Assembly (NCBI GenBank): GCA_016648135.1
Contig: JADDOH010004018.1
Span: 53,711-117,710, forward strand
From: Agrypnia vestita
Lineage: Eukaryota; Arthropoda; Insecta; Trichoptera; Phryganeidae
Direction of reading: 5' to 3'
Length of the DNA: 64,000 nt
Of the stretch, positions 32,678 through 43,739 are shown piece after piece. The notes below the pieces were generated by a model. It worked only from the letters and a program-made list of their open reading frames with translations. It was not told the origin of the DNA and ran no database searches. Position 1 is the first letter of the stretch, and each line of letters opens with the position of its first letter. Position numbers and translations under genes: made by a program.

Positions 32678-33430
32678 CCATCACGTCGTTTCCCCGTGGG
32701 GGTAAGCAGAGAGGATTGAGCGCCACCCCCTTTTGTCCTGACATACAACTCTCGCCTCATCCACATTCATACATCTTCGCATGCAAGCTCGACGGTTGCT
32801 GAGGCTTCTAACGGGACCATCTTCCAGTATCTGGTTAATCCGGTCGTGCCGCGTCTTCCGCGGTCGCCCTCTCTTTCTTGCACCGTCAACACTTGCGTTA
32901 TATATCTTTCTTACCATGCTTTCCTCATTCATTCGCTCAGCATGCCCAAACCACCTGAGTGACCTTATTTAAATTATATTAATTATGCTAAGATCAGCTT
33001 TACATTAATTCCTAAAATCTTCATTCTTTATTCTATTATAAATGTATTTGTCACACGTAAGTCTAAGGGATCTCATATCCATATGTGTTGATACAAGAAT
33101 TCCATTATGTACCGTCAGTCTTATAGACTAGCGTGCATAATTAATGTTCGGTAGACATATTTCTATAAGAAATTATTGCATTCAAAGCACCGTTCCCCCT
33201 ATTCCCCGCAGTCACTCTCTTCTCGACATCTTTCTCAACCCTCCCTCTTCTATCGAACATACTTCCCAAGTACACAAACTCGTCTACTTGTTCCAAACAT
33301 TCATTGCCTACTAGAATTTCACACGTTGTCTTGATTTCCTCCTTCTCGAAAACCACCACTTTTAACTTGTTTATATTCATAATAAGGTGACATTCCTTGC
33401 ATATATACATCATACATTCTGCTTACTAGA
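32678..33430 (-). mobile_element. Degraded LINE, RT C-terminal half
   Basis: On the minus strand, from right to left, it encodes LKVVVFEKEEIKTTC, CLEQVDEFVYLGSMFDRRGR and RVTAGNRGNGALNAIISYRN (33413-33141). Then comes MRSLRLTCDKYIYNRIKNED near 33090-33010, then LRWFGHAERMNEESMVRKIY to GRPRKTRHDRI and MNVDEARVVCQDKRGWRSIL ending at 32681. The order is that of an insect LINE RT thumb and C-terminal domain, but the pieces lie in different frames with stops and a short gap between the first two. The catalytic FADD part is absent. Confidence 0.75.
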
Positions 33431-33623
33431 CTCTGTAAGTCTTGTTCGATATTTAATTTCGTTCGTTTTGTTTACCTAAGGGGTTTAATTATGCAAGAAG
33501 AAACATTTTAACTGCGGTATAAATGAGTCTTGAAAATACGCGAGGAGGACATAATTTTGTGTCCCAACCTCCTTTTCCTAAAGAACGAATTTAGATTTCT
33601 GTACGATATTATTCTCTATAGGT
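33431..33623. other. Intron sequence between two LINEs
   Basis: Nothing recognised. Confidence 0.4.
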
Positions 33624-33636
33624 ATATTCTATTATA

Positions 33637-34862
33637 CAACACACTTTGCCACCATAGACCATATACATACTGTAAAACAAATTATATAAAAATACAAAGA
33701 ATATAACAAACCCTTGTATATGGCCTTTATAGACTATACCAAGGCCTTCGATAGTATAAGCCACGAAGCTATTTGGGAAAGTCTAGAAAACCAAGGAATC
33801 CCCATTCATTATTTAAACATAATCAAAACTATATATTCAAACAACAAAGCAAGAATACAATTAGAAGGTTTGGGAGAGACCTTCAACATTAAGAGAGGGG
33901 TTAGACAGGGAGACCCACTCTCCCCCAAGCTTTTTTCAGCAACCTTAGAGAATATATTTCGCAAGATGGAATGGGACCAAGCTGGTTTAAACATAGATGG
34001 ACGAAGACTTAACCACCTTAGATTTGCAGATGACATAGTCCTTTTCCAAGAAAACCCTAAAAAACTAGAGAAAATGATCCAAGACCTAAATAGAGAAAGC
34101 GAGAAAATTGGACTGTCCATGAATATCAACAAAACAAAATTATTAACAAACTCAGACAAAGGAGAAATTACAATAAATAAGCAACCGCTTGAATATGTAG
34201 AGGAGTACATATACTTGGGTCAGATCATCTCCCACACTGATCAAACAGACAAAGAAGTTAAAAAACGGATTGCAAATGGATGGAAAAAATACTGGTCACT
34301 CAAAGAAATTATGAAGGCCACCGATCTCAGTATGGGCACAAAACGGAGAGTCTACAATACCTGCATTCTACCCTGCATCGCATATGGCTGCGAAACATGG
34401 TCTCTCTCAAAACATCATAGAGCCATGCTGCAAGGATGCCAAAGAGCGATGGAGAGAAGCATGACAGGTATCAAGAAGCAAGAAAAGAAACAAAGCACCT
34501 TTATAAGAGCCAAAACGAAGGTTATGGATGTACTAACGAAGATAGACCAACTGAAATGGAGATGGACAGGCCATATGCTAAGGAGCACTCGGGAAAAGTG
34601 GAGTAAAATTGTTACATGCTGGTACCCCAGAGATGGGAAAAGGAAAAGGGGAAGACAGCCCAAGAGATGGGAGGATGAACTAAAATTAACAGCAGGCCCT
34701 TTCTGGAGAAGGGTCGCCAGGGATAGAACTCAATGGAAATTGTTGGAGGAGGCCTTTGCCAAAAGGCACACTGAACTTAGAGATATTCTTTAAACAGGGA
34801 AAGCATTTTATCTTACACAAAAATCTAAGTTCAGGATAAAGGGCTAATTGATTAAGTGATTG
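33637..34862 (+). mobile_element. 5'-truncated LINE (RTE-like) with 13-bp target duplication
   Basis: The insertion is flanked by ATATTCTATTATA at 33624-33636 and 34863-34875, identical on both sides. It starts inside the RT domain and ends with a short 3' UTR. Perfect duplications and a nearly open frame mark it as one of the youngest insertions in the window. Confidence 0.9.
33642..34793 (+). pseudogene. LINE reverse transcriptase, nearly open frame, 5'-truncated
   Basis: The frame opens with ATIDHIHTVKQII, meets one TAA, then runs open for 359 codons or more. RT motifs: YMAFIDYTKAFDSISHEAIW, KRGVRQGDPLSPKLFS and the catalytic HLRFADDIVLFQEN, then GLSMNINKTKLL and EEYIYLGQIISH. After these come the C-terminal blocks LPCIAYGCETWSLSKHH, RAMERSMTGIKK, RWTGHMLR and GRQPKRWEDELK. 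It lacks the AP-type endonuclease and N-terminal fingers, so this copy cannot move itself. The ATG at 33714 is an internal Met and not the true start. The clade assignment (RTE-like) rests on the C-terminal R-W-x-x-D / W block and is moderately sure. Confidence 0.85.
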
Positions 34863-34904
34863 ATATTCTATTATAGGTATTATTCTCTATAGATACTTGA
34901 GAAT

Positions 34905-35900
34905 ACATAAAGAAAAAAACTAACCCATAAAAACCAAATTTTTATTGTACTCCCTTTCTCGTTTGTATTGTTTCCAATTCGATATTCTATCAACATATAG
35001 CCGACTGATCGGACCCATGGGGTTCGAGTCAGACTAGTTGAAACGGGTTTCGCGCCTTCTCCACGCGTCGGGTTCCTTTCTCATTTGTATGTAAAATTTC
35101 GAAAAATCCAAAATTATACTATAATAATTCTAAAAATTTTACACGAAAATTTGCTAGATTATTTTTATCGTCGCCACGAATCTGCCTGCAAAGTTGAAAC
35201 TTGAGCTGAAGCTCGATTGGATCACGGGAAAAGGGTTAAAAATCGATCCAAAGTTTTTTCGGCAGACAAGCCGACAAGCAGACGCCACGAGTTAAAAGAA
35301 AGGGAGTAAAAAACTAACCGATAAAAACCAAGTTTTTAATATACTCCCTTTCTAATTGAAACAGGTTTCGCGCCTACTGCACGCGTCGGGCTCCTAACTC
35401 ATGCGTATGGATTCCAATTTGAAAAAACCATAGATAGAATAAAGAAAGGAGTGCTGAGATGGTTTGGTCATGTGGAACGTATGAACGAGGAAAGGATGGT
35501 TAAGAAAATATATGAGGCGAGTGTTGAAGGCAACAGGAATAGAGGGCGTCCGCGAAAGACCTGGCACGATCAGGTACTACAAGTATTTGAGGATGGCCCT
35601 GTTAAAAGCCGCAACAACCGTAGGACGTGTATGAGAAGATAAATGAATGTGGCCGAAGCAAAAGTGGTGTGCCAGGATAGAAGAGTGTGGCGTTCAATCC
35701 TCTCTGCCTACCCCTGCGGGGAAACGGCGTGATGGTTAGTTAGTTAGTTACTCTAATTATTAAAAAATTTTAAACGAAAGTTTGTTTGATCATTTTTATC
35801 GTCGATGGATCGCGGGAAAAGAGTTAAAAATCGATCCAAAGTTTTTTCGGCAGACAAGCCGACAAGCAGACGCTACGAGTTAAAAGAAAGGGACTAAAAA
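34905..35900 (-). repeat. Dispersed repeat family B, copies 2 and 3, the latter split by a LINE
   Basis: The inverse of the 5668-6240 landmarks is seen: AACCCATAAAAACCAAATTT and TACTCCCTTTCTCG at 34920-34970, TCGTCGCCACGAATCTGC near 35168, and GGATCACGGGAAAAGGGTTA near 35217. A second copy starts at about 35300 (CCGATAAAAACCAAGTTTTT), is interrupted by the LINE fragment at 35436-35755, and resumes to a GATCGCGGGAAAAGAGTTAA segment near 35808 and GGCAGACAAGCCGACAAGCA at 35848. Confidence 0.65.
35436..35755 (+). pseudogene. LINE ORF C-terminal fragment with GTTA tail
   Basis: It reads VLRWFGHVERMNEERMVKKI, YEASVEGNRNRGRPRKTWHD and EDGPVKSRNNRRTCMRR; then one in-frame TAA (35640-35642); then MNVAEAKVVCQDRRVWRSIL and SAYPCGETA, ending with TGA at 35730-35732. 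A GTTAGTTAGTTA tail follows. It is the same LINE family as 23357-23539 and 32678-33430, here inserted into a family B repeat. Confidence 0.8.
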
Positions 35901-36359
35901 ATGGCTACTGAATGAAAGCGCATTTTGGCAGGCAACACTTGCACAAGTAGTGCAGCCTGTATCGTGTGCTGAACGCGGCCTGACGGGAAAGTCTCTCCGG
36001 GTAGGAACTTTTCGAAATGGCTACAATTCAACGAGACGTACCTTGCACGTAGGTATGTCTTCAATGTTTAACACCGTCATTACGAAAATTGGGTCAGTGC
36101 CGGTAGCCGAGCATCTGGGCGAGAGAGAAGGCACGACGCGAGGCAAGTACAAATTATGGCGAAACTGGTACCGCTCTAAAAAGATCAGGTCCAAGGACCT
36201 GACATAAAGAACAATTTAACAGTACCTATACATCTTTCTCGATTCTCTTTCTTAAATAGAAAGACCTATACCTTGATATCAAAATAGAAGGTTACTCCTC
36301 TTTAAAACAATAGCCCAGCCTCTATAAATTAGAAACTCTCAACAATCATTGTTTTTTTC
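35901..36359. other. Intron sequence without recognised genes
   Basis: The 85-codon frame at 35950-36207 shows no recognisable domain. No other signal. Confidence 0.35.
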
Positions 36360-36740
36360 AGAATGTTAGTAAACTTAGTAAAAACCACTACCAGATTTAA
36401 GGTCTACAATAGAGTACCTCTCATTAATAACCAATTAATTTTCCATACAGCCCTTTGTTCAATGTAGCGTTCACAAGAGATGTGGTAACACCCACTTTAG
36501 ACCCCGCCCCCTCTCACTCTCTCTCGTTAGATCCCTGAATTGTTCAGTAGTTCAATTTCTCTGACAACATTAACACGCATGTGAACAATAGTGGTGATAG
36601 TTTTACAATACTATGATTGGGATGTATAGTGTTATGAATGTAGTAGTGTAGTGTTGGTCCTGACGAAGAGACGGGTACGTCTCGAAACCGGTAGACCGTA
36701 AATCTGGTAGTGGTTTTTACTAAGTTTACTAACATTCTGT
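36359..36740. repeat. Foldback element, arms of about 48 bp
   Basis: CAGAATGTTAGTAAACTTAG ... CCAGATTTAAGGTCTAC on the left is matched in inverse by GTAGACCGTAAATCTGG ... CTAAGTTTACTAACATTCTG on the right, nearly base for base. The same inner motif (ACCAGATTTAAGGTCTATCG) occurs at about 28380 inside the family G MITE. Confidence 0.85.
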
Positions 36741-36972
36741 TATTATGTCTAACCACAAAGTTAATGCTTTAAATATTAATAATATAATTAATATAGTTTT
36801 TTTCATTCACAAGGAAAATTTCCAGATAAAATTTTACTTGCGTATATAAACGTAGGCCTTCAATATATTTACAGAATCACGACGAGTAAATCTATGATAA
36901 AGATAAATAACAATGATATGTAAGCAAAATGTATTTGGGATGATTTTCGAGTGAATTTTATTTATTGTTGTT

Positions 36973-37417
36973 AAAAGGGTTATTACACCTTTCTAAATTT
37001 AGCCATCTTAATTCAGTCGCTACTGAATTTAGTCAAGTCTTTCAAGTCAAGTCAAGCCGAAGCAGGGTTCTCCTACACCTCTGACCAGATTGTACAGGTC
37101 ACTTTTAATTAGTTAATAATAAATTGTTATTTTAATATACAATATGTATATGGGTGTGTATATATGTATGTATATGTATATGTGTATGTATGTATATATA
37201 TGTGTATAAATTCATAATATGTATGCATTAAACATAAAGTTTGTAATGTACATATTATGTAATAAATAAAAATTGAATTGAATTGAATTGAATTGAAAGT
37301 ATAATCACATTTAACAAGCCAGCATCCTGAATTCAGAAGCAAAGATGGCTGACTGACTCATTTAGAATCATTCTTAATTTAGACAACTAAATTCAGCCAA
37401 GTGTAATAAGCCTTTAA
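36973..37417. mobile_element. MITE with AAGGGTTATTACACC ends, containing a LINE-like tail
   Basis: The left end AAAGGGTTATTACACCTTTC is matched by the complement of GTGTAATAAGCCTTTA at the right end, and inner ATTCAGT / ACTGAATTTAG words are also inverted. The interior holds a TATG-type microsatellite (about 37144-37205) and AATAAATAAAA followed by five TTGAA units (37271-37296), which look like a LINE 3' tail inserted inside. Confidence 0.65.
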
Positions 37418-38262
37418 ATAAAAATTCGGAATCGGGAATTAAATTTTTGTTTAATCGCTGTTGGAATTTTTTTTTATATTCTTCCTTTCCTCTGGAACGG
37501 ACTAATGACGCACATTGATGGTCCACTGCGCAGCTTTCACTTGAACAAATCTATCGTGCGGTATCTCTGTACCTATTTTTTGAAATCATAAATTTAACAC
37601 TAAATTGACTTACGATTGTCACCCAGGTAGTAAGTAGGCCAGTTAAGATGTGTCCAAATAACGAATACATTTTGACATTTCGTGTAGGTAGGTAACACGT
37701 GCTCGCCGATCGTACATTGGACTCACTCGCACGCACGCAGACGAGAGATTCGCGGTGGAGCGAGAGGCCGCTTTGAACTGGATAAAATTAAACAAGGCCG
37801 TCCAACCAAACAGTGTGACACTGAACCATATTTATGGTCGCGATGCCTGCGAAGTATGCATGACAATAGACAACATGAACCCCCACGCCCGTCGATCACA
37901 CACGTAGGTGCTTGAAATGGTATGCATTAAATCAACGAATAAGTTAAGGGGTTGCGCCAACCCGGGAGCCTGAAATTTGGGTAGAAATTAGAACTGCGTG
38001 TAGTTTTATGGGACACTCTGCCGTGTATATCTGACCTCTATGGCCGACTTTTCGGATCCCATTGCAGGGACCATCATCAGGGCTGACATGATGATGTTGT
38101 ATACACGTTGTATACCTTACGTTGGAACTTGAAGCTGAGCAATATACGCATGCGTATTTCACCCTGATGAACATTTTATGAAATATACACGTTGCATACT
38201 AACATTTCACCCCCAACGCTCCTAAAGTGTATACAGAATGTATTAGAGTTAGTACCAAAAAA
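37418..38262. other. Intron sequence without recognised features
   Basis: No motif recognised. Confidence 0.4.
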
Positions 38263-38706
38263 TTTACAGGTGGCTTCTCGCCTCGATACTAAGTCGAAAA
38301 TGTTCAAGTTACCATGACCTAATAACAATAGTTATGGAGATATACAATATCAATGTTTGTTTTTTTTTAATATTTCTGACTTATTTTTTGCAAAAAGTTG
38401 AACTATCATTACAGTAACTTATATCGATTATGAAAAATTTATTCACATTAATAAAATGAAGATAATTTTAAAATAGAATTTTTCACAGGGTTTTTATCAA
38501 TTTATTTGAGTTGTATTGAAGCGAATGAATTTTCCTTACTCGAAATATGGAAAATTAGTATATAAAAAAATGCAAACTTTGGTATTGCATATCTCCATAA
38601 CTATTGTTATTAGGTCATGGTTGCTTGAACATGTTCGACTCATTCATTATCAAGGCAGGGACCCGCCTGTTTAGTTTTTGTTACTAGCTATGAGACATCC
38701 TGTATA
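38263..38706. repeat. Foldback repeat family A, fullest copy
   Basis: The left arm has GTCGAAAATGTTCAAGTTAC and TTTCTGACTTATTTTTTGC. The right arm has GGTCATGGTTGCTTGAACAT and ends GTTACTAGCTATGAGACATC with CTGTATA. Arms are imperfect inverted copies of about 180 bp. Confidence 0.65.
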
Positions 38707-38789
38707 ACTTTATAAATTTTCACGACTTTTATTTTTTCCAAATTCTTATCAAAAAGTACTATGAATAGCTTATTCTGTATTTATATGAA

Positions 38790-39040
38790 TGCTAGTTGTA
38801 GCCCGTCAAAATGTTGGTTCGCGTCTTTGTTAAGCCCTAGTATATATTTGTATGATCTTTTTGGCGGTCCACGGAGAGGCGACCTTAGTAGAAGTAGCTA
38901 CTTGCGTAGAGTTCGGGTTTGCTGACCCGGGGTTCAAGCCCCATCTCCGGTGGTTTAATTTCATTTTTTTAGCCTTGAATTCAAAGAAAATTACAGACGT
39001 TACACGAAGTTACGGGGAGACAGACAGACAGACGGACGGG
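38790..39040 (+). repeat. SINE-like repeat with tRNA-like B box
   Basis: It starts TAGTTGTAGCCCGTCAAAAT, includes a B-box-like GGGGTTCAAGCCCC (about 38930), and ends ACGTTACACGAAGTTACGG followed by GACAGACAGACAG. A shorter copy of the same family is at 63119-63250. The A box is not clear, so a composite SINE is an inference. Confidence 0.5.
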
Positions 39041-39171
39041 TAGCGAAATTATTATGATTGATATGACGAGTCAGAATGAGATCATCAATTCATGTGACAT
39101 TTGTTCCGGTCCACTTCGGGCACTGCTCCCACATAATTATGCAGCGCGGGCTCTTGACTTTATTATATGTA
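39041..39171. other. Intron spacer
   Basis: Nothing recognised. Confidence 0.4.
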
Positions 39172-39596
39172 GGGGAGAGGTGGCATGAAGGAGCCACTTT
39201 TTTTCTTTTCATCATATTTTTTTTTCTAACTCATATTTAACAAAAAAATTTAAACCATCAAGAAGTTTGTTTATTTATCTAAAGATTTTAGAACATCGTT
39301 TTTCTTTAATCTTTTCAGATCATATATTTTTTTAACTTTCAAAAAACATCCTAATTTGGCTCTTTCATAACCAGTGTGTATTGAAAGAGCCACTGCAAGT
39401 ATTGAAGGAGCCAGGTAGGTGGATAATATAAATAATACACAAATTCATCACTTTAATGGTAAAAATTATTAAATTATTATTTATTTGATAAAACTTTTTT
39501 AATATTCATAGAAAAAACAAACAAACAAAACAGTTTTCTTAGTTAATAATAATTAAAAAACGAGTAATGAAAATAAAAAAAATTATTGTCTAGTGA

Positions 39597-40250
39597 CAAT
39601 TGATATAAAAAAAATTGTAAATACCTCTAATATCACAGGATTCATGGGCCCATAAATTACATATTTTACATTTTAACCAGTCCACTGAACTTTTTTCATA
39701 GTTTTCTTTACAAACCACACACAAATTATTATTTTTCATGTCTTGTTTCCTCTTGTTGACTATGTAGGAATCTAAAATCTCTTCACCAGAGATGTCCAAG
39801 AAGTAAGTATTGTGAGTGGATTTATTATCCTCGGAATCCGAATCAATTTTAAGAATTTTGATGTTTTTAGTATTCTTTAATTTTTTGGAAATTTTCATGA
39901 TATTATTTGGTTTTTCTTGCGATTGCATGTTTTTGTTAATAGTTTTCTTTTTCTAGAGAATCTGTAATAATAGATGTTTTCCCCTTACGTTTACTAGCTG
40001 TTTCTGTTTTTCTAGCATCAGCTTTGGGAAATGGTCGCATATTTTCTGGAGTCACTTAACACTGTGTCAATGTCGTAGACTGCGGAGAAATAGAATAATC
40101 TATGGATGTTGATGGCTGTGGTGAAACTTGTCTATCACTTTGTATAGGCAATGGTGCTGTTGCTGAATCAGAAGTATTTGGAGTGTGTTCTGGGACACAC
40201 TACAAATTTAATACTTCTGGTTGGCCTGAAGACTTTTTATGAACATAAAA
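39597..40250 (-). pseudogene. pogo-like transposase C-terminus with PHD-like finger
   Basis: From 40250 leftwards the minus strand reads CVPEHTPNTSDSATAPLPIQ, then VTPENMRPFPKADARK and KRKGKTSIITDSLEKENY. This matches the P-E-x-I-x-P-x-P-K-A ... x-I-L-T-D-T-P-E-K segment of insect pogo/Tigger transposases. After a frame change, the frame at 39928-39590 ends with CVVCKENYEKSSVDWLKC, KICNLWAHESCD and a final INCH, giving the C-x2-C, C-x2-C, H-x2-C, C-x-H spacing of the C-terminal PHD-like finger seen in that family. At least two stops break the sequence. The HTH and DDE domains are absent. Confidence 0.75.
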
Positions 40251-40394
40251 AAACTTCAGGCTTAAAAATATTTCTATTCAAATGATATATTTCGGTTTGC
40301 GAAAACCGCTGGTTATATTTGGAATGGAGAGTGCTGGATATATTATTATTTATGATTAGATAATGAAAGTGCATGTTAAAATTAACTAAGCAAT

Positions 40395-40464
40395 GAAAGA
40401 GCCACTAGAATCGGCAATGAAAGAGCCGGCTCTTTCATGGCCGATTTTGGTGGCTCTTTCATAA
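40395..40464. repeat. 70-bp near-perfect palindrome inside the pogo derivative
   Basis: Two 35-base arms meet at GAAAGAGCC|GGCTCTTTC with three mismatches and no spacer. It is built from the element's own GAAAGAGCCAC words. Confidence 0.85.
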
Positions 40465-40829
40465 CTTGCGCCAATAATTTAAAATAACTTTAAAATCGAA
40501 CGCTCCGTAGGTATTCGCAAATTATGTTAGGTGAATTTGTAAACAAAACAGTATTCTTATTATATTAAAAAATGTAACAATAGATTCAACTCATTACAGA
40601 TTTTGTTATAAATCAATAAAGTTACGGTAAAAAACTTACTTTTTAGCTGCGAAAAATTGAAACGGTCACACGAATTTTATTTTTTGTCTACGATGTGTCA
40701 AACAACAGGAGATGATTTATAAACAATGTGGCTATAAAATAAAAAATAGACATCCGTAGTTGGTACTGCCCAGTTCGTTATCTAGCAACTGGCTCTTTCA
40801 AAACCCGGCTCCTTCATGCCACTTCTCCC

Positions 40830-41798
40830 AGCGAAATAATAGAATACGCGAGAATGATAAACGATTTATTGCAAAGCAACCGGAGTCGGAATGAAATCAA
40901 TTAAACGCAAGTGGTTGATCAAAGTGCATCTGTCAACTGGATAAAATTAATGACTCCATTCCGTGGGAACCTTAATGTAACGTTAACAGGTCACGTCAAA
41001 ATTTTGAAAAAGTCGTTATTTATTTTTTTAGGTCCTTTCGAGAATATTCTCTGAAAATTGCAATTCAATACAAATATAATACTAACGAATTTCTGAGAAA
41101 TTTAAGAAAGCATTTTATTGCAATGTTAACGATACTTTAAACTCGTTTTTCTCAAAATCACAATTTTTTTAGATCGGTATTTTCTATATCAAAAAGGACT
41201 CTGAAGATTAATTTCGTTCGTCTTTCACCGCGATTTCAGCCCGAACTCCAGATTACAGTGAATGGTTTGTGTGATAATAGAAATCTGTTTGACATCCTTG
41301 TCGCTTTGACATCAAATAAACAGATATTGTTTAGAACATCGTGGAGGTACGACACTATAATCTATGAATGTGTATGATAATATTAATGGACCTATTATGA
41401 TTTAAAATGATTTATATGCCACTACTGCAAAACTGTTGGGTGTTTAATGTGATATTGCACCATAGTCTATACATACTCATATGAAACGCAGGATGCGATT
41501 TCCATTTCCTGCCTTGGATTTTTAATAACAAGTGTTGATAAATCCCTTGTACTCCACATTCCCCTCATTTAATATATTAACCAACATGAAAAGATATCCC
41601 TAAGCTCTTACCTAAGCCCTTAGTACATTTAATCTCGCCAGATCTGGATACATACATGACAATTCTATAGGAGTGTAAAGATAAATAAGATATTCTTAAT
41701 ATTTCAATAACAGTACAGAGTATTGTAATTTCAAACAATGGGTTAGGGTTAAGGTAACACACTATAAATATACATAGACACCAAAACAATAACAAGTC
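40830..41798. other. Intron sequence without recognised features
   Basis: The frame at 41577-41795 has no recognised domain. Confidence 0.4.
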
Positions 41799-41806
41799 AG
41801 TGTCAC

Positions 41807-42651
41807 CAGGGTTGATAAAATTCGTGATTTAAAAAAAAAACTCAATAAATCGGATTTATTTGATTTAAGTCAGATTTTTTTTAATATTCCGATCTTGTTT
41901 AATTAGGAAGTCAGTTATTGTTGAGAAAAAACTTTTGTTTATTTTAATTATAAATAAAATTAACAAAAATCAACATATTAGTTCTTCTAAAAATTTTTTT
42001 ATAAAACACTGTATCATATATGTTTGCCATATTTAATAAAAAGTATTATAAAATTAACGCAGTTCTTCTAAAAGTATTTTTTTTTAGAACACAGCATTTT
42101 TCCATATTTAACAAAAAATTAACAATGAAAATAAAAAAGACTTAAAATTAATAAATGAACATAAAAACATTTGTATTTCACCGCAGTCGCAGTCATTTAT
42201 ATTTTTACTCGTGCTTACATATAACTTAGATGTTATGTTTTTATTGGTTTTGTAATTTGTTCCTATTTAGTTTTTTTCAAAAGAAAGACTAATTTGGCCG
42301 CCTTTTCGGTGCCTAATCTATTTCTTATTTTGCTGTGAACCAAATTGAATGGTGAAAATATTCTTTCGACCCCAACGGAAAAAGCAACTGTACTTAGCAG
42401 TTGCTTGATTATATCCAATTATTCTTCGGTTATATTTTTTCATATTATGTATTCCTACCCACCAATCAGTAGGGACGGTTTTCTGTATAACTTGTTTATC
42501 GACTAATATCCAGTGAAAGGCCTTTAGCCGGGGGAAGTCCCTTGACATTTTTTGGCTGATTTGGTTGGAGTAAAAAAAGTATTGATTTAAATCATTGATT
42601 TTTTTTAAATCACTTGATTTTAATAGAGTGATTTAAATCATCTCAACCCTG
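41807..42651 (-). mobile_element. hAT transposon remnant with perfect 8-bp target duplication
   Basis: The ends are CAGGGTTGATAAAATTCG and AAATCATCTCAACCCTG, flanked by AGTGTCAC on both sides (41799-41806 and 42652-42659). Subterminal GATTTAAATCA words are found on both sides. It retains the C-terminal part of a transposase on the minus strand, so it is a deletion derivative of an autonomous element. Confidence 0.9.
42270..42548 (-). pseudogene. hAT transposase, dimerisation-domain remnant
   Basis: One minus-strand frame gives FPRLKAFHWILVDKQVIQKT and DWWVGIHNMKKYNRRIIG. After a frameshift another gives VGVERIFSPFNLVHSKIRNR, then LGTEKAAKLVF. The S/E-R-x-F-S ... x-R-N-R-L ... K-L-V pattern is the C-terminal hAT dimerisation domain. 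No catalytic Asp region remains in frame. Confidence 0.75.
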
Positions 42652-42659
42652 AGTGTCAC

Positions 42660-43027
42660 CAGTGGAAGATTATTACGCAGGAGAGAGTTGGTCGTGAAAA
42701 ATTCATTCTCGTTTTACAAATTGTGCAAGTCATGTCATACTTTGAAACATTGGCACTATTATCGGCGCAATGCTAAAACACATAACAATTTTCGTGTCTG
42801 AGTGAAATATAATCATTATCATATAATATATTCGCTAGGCGTCGCCAATATTCGCTATGCGTCACCACGTTGTCTAACGCAAAATGCCCATAGTTGTTTT
42901 ATCGCAGTAAACTGTCATTAACTTCGAAAAAAGGGAACATTGTTGTTTCAGTTGTGTGTAGGCCATTTTTAAAATAAGAAAGGTTTGCTTATTTTTACAT
43001 TAAGTGCGGGACCGGTATTAATATATT
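42660..43027. other. Intron sequence without recognised features
   Basis: Nothing recognised. Confidence 0.4.
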
Positions 43028-43630
43028 TAATTATCTTTAAATAAAATGACTTTTTTTAACACCACTTTATTGAGTTTTAACCAACTAGTTTCAGCTCACA
43101 GTTGAGGGTTCAGTTGTTCATTTATTAACTAAACAAAAACAGAACCACAAACAATCAAGAAAGCATTAAGGGAAGAAAGAGACAGAACGTCACTTGTGGT
43201 GAGGGTTGGGTAAGAGAGAGAGGGTAAGGGTGGATGGAGTTCTATTAAAAATGAATGTTTTTTTTAAAAAATCCACGCATTTGACCAATCTTCGGGTGTA
43301 GATGTACTTTAATGAAATGACATCAGGTATATAAAAACCATTTATTTCATAAGCAATTAGATTTATCGCGTAGCCCAATTCTAGATATATTGCCCTTCCA
43401 ATTAACTACACCCACCAATACCCTCTTTCTCTCACCCAACCCCTACCACAGTTGATGTTCTGTCTCTTTCTTTCCTTAATGCTTTCTTGATTGTTCGTAA
43501 TTCTGTTTTTGTTTAGTTAATACTGAACCCTGATGAAGACTCAGCTGTGAGTTGAAACTAGTTGGTTAAAAGTTAAAACTCAATAAAATGGTGATAAACA
43601 AAGAGTTATTTTATTTAAATATTTTATATC
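43028..43630. repeat. Large foldback (family C), arms of about 220 bp
   Basis: The left arm (43028-43250: CAACTAGTTTCAGCTCACAG, AATCAAGAAAGCATTAAGGG, AGAGACAGAACGTCA) and right arm (43395-43630: inverse of the same blocks, ending AACTAGTTGGTTAAAAG and CTCAATAAAATGG) pair around a roughly 140-bp centre. Another copy lies at 6465-6830. No coding frame. Confidence 0.75.
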
Positions 43631-43739
43631 TCACCACAATGTGTTTGTTTCGTGCGAAAATTTAATATATTTTAGGAAAACTTTTCCTCAATTGCAAAAA
43701 AAGGAATAAACTCAATCAGTTTCTTTAGGTATAACATGC

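Larger units (their letters stand above)
39172..40829 (-). mobile_element. pogo/Tigger-related DNA transposon, deletion derivative
   Basis: Terminal inverted repeats of about 23 bp (GGGGAGAGGTGGCATGAAGG at 39172 and the complement of CTTCATGCCACTTCTCCC at 40829) enclose 1.66 kb. The word GAAAGAGCCA / TGGCTCTTTC recurs at least eight times inside near both ends. The only coding remnant is the C-terminal part of a pogo-like transposase on the minus strand. The DDE core is missing. The target duplication is unclear. Confidence 0.7.

Noticed and set aside
36656..36705. Hammerhead ribozyme in a CTGACGA ... GAAAC context
   Set aside because: The core words and stem II are there, but an extra base precedes stem II, stem III would need a bulge, and stem I has no partner next to the core. 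The local pairing is better explained by the foldback arms.
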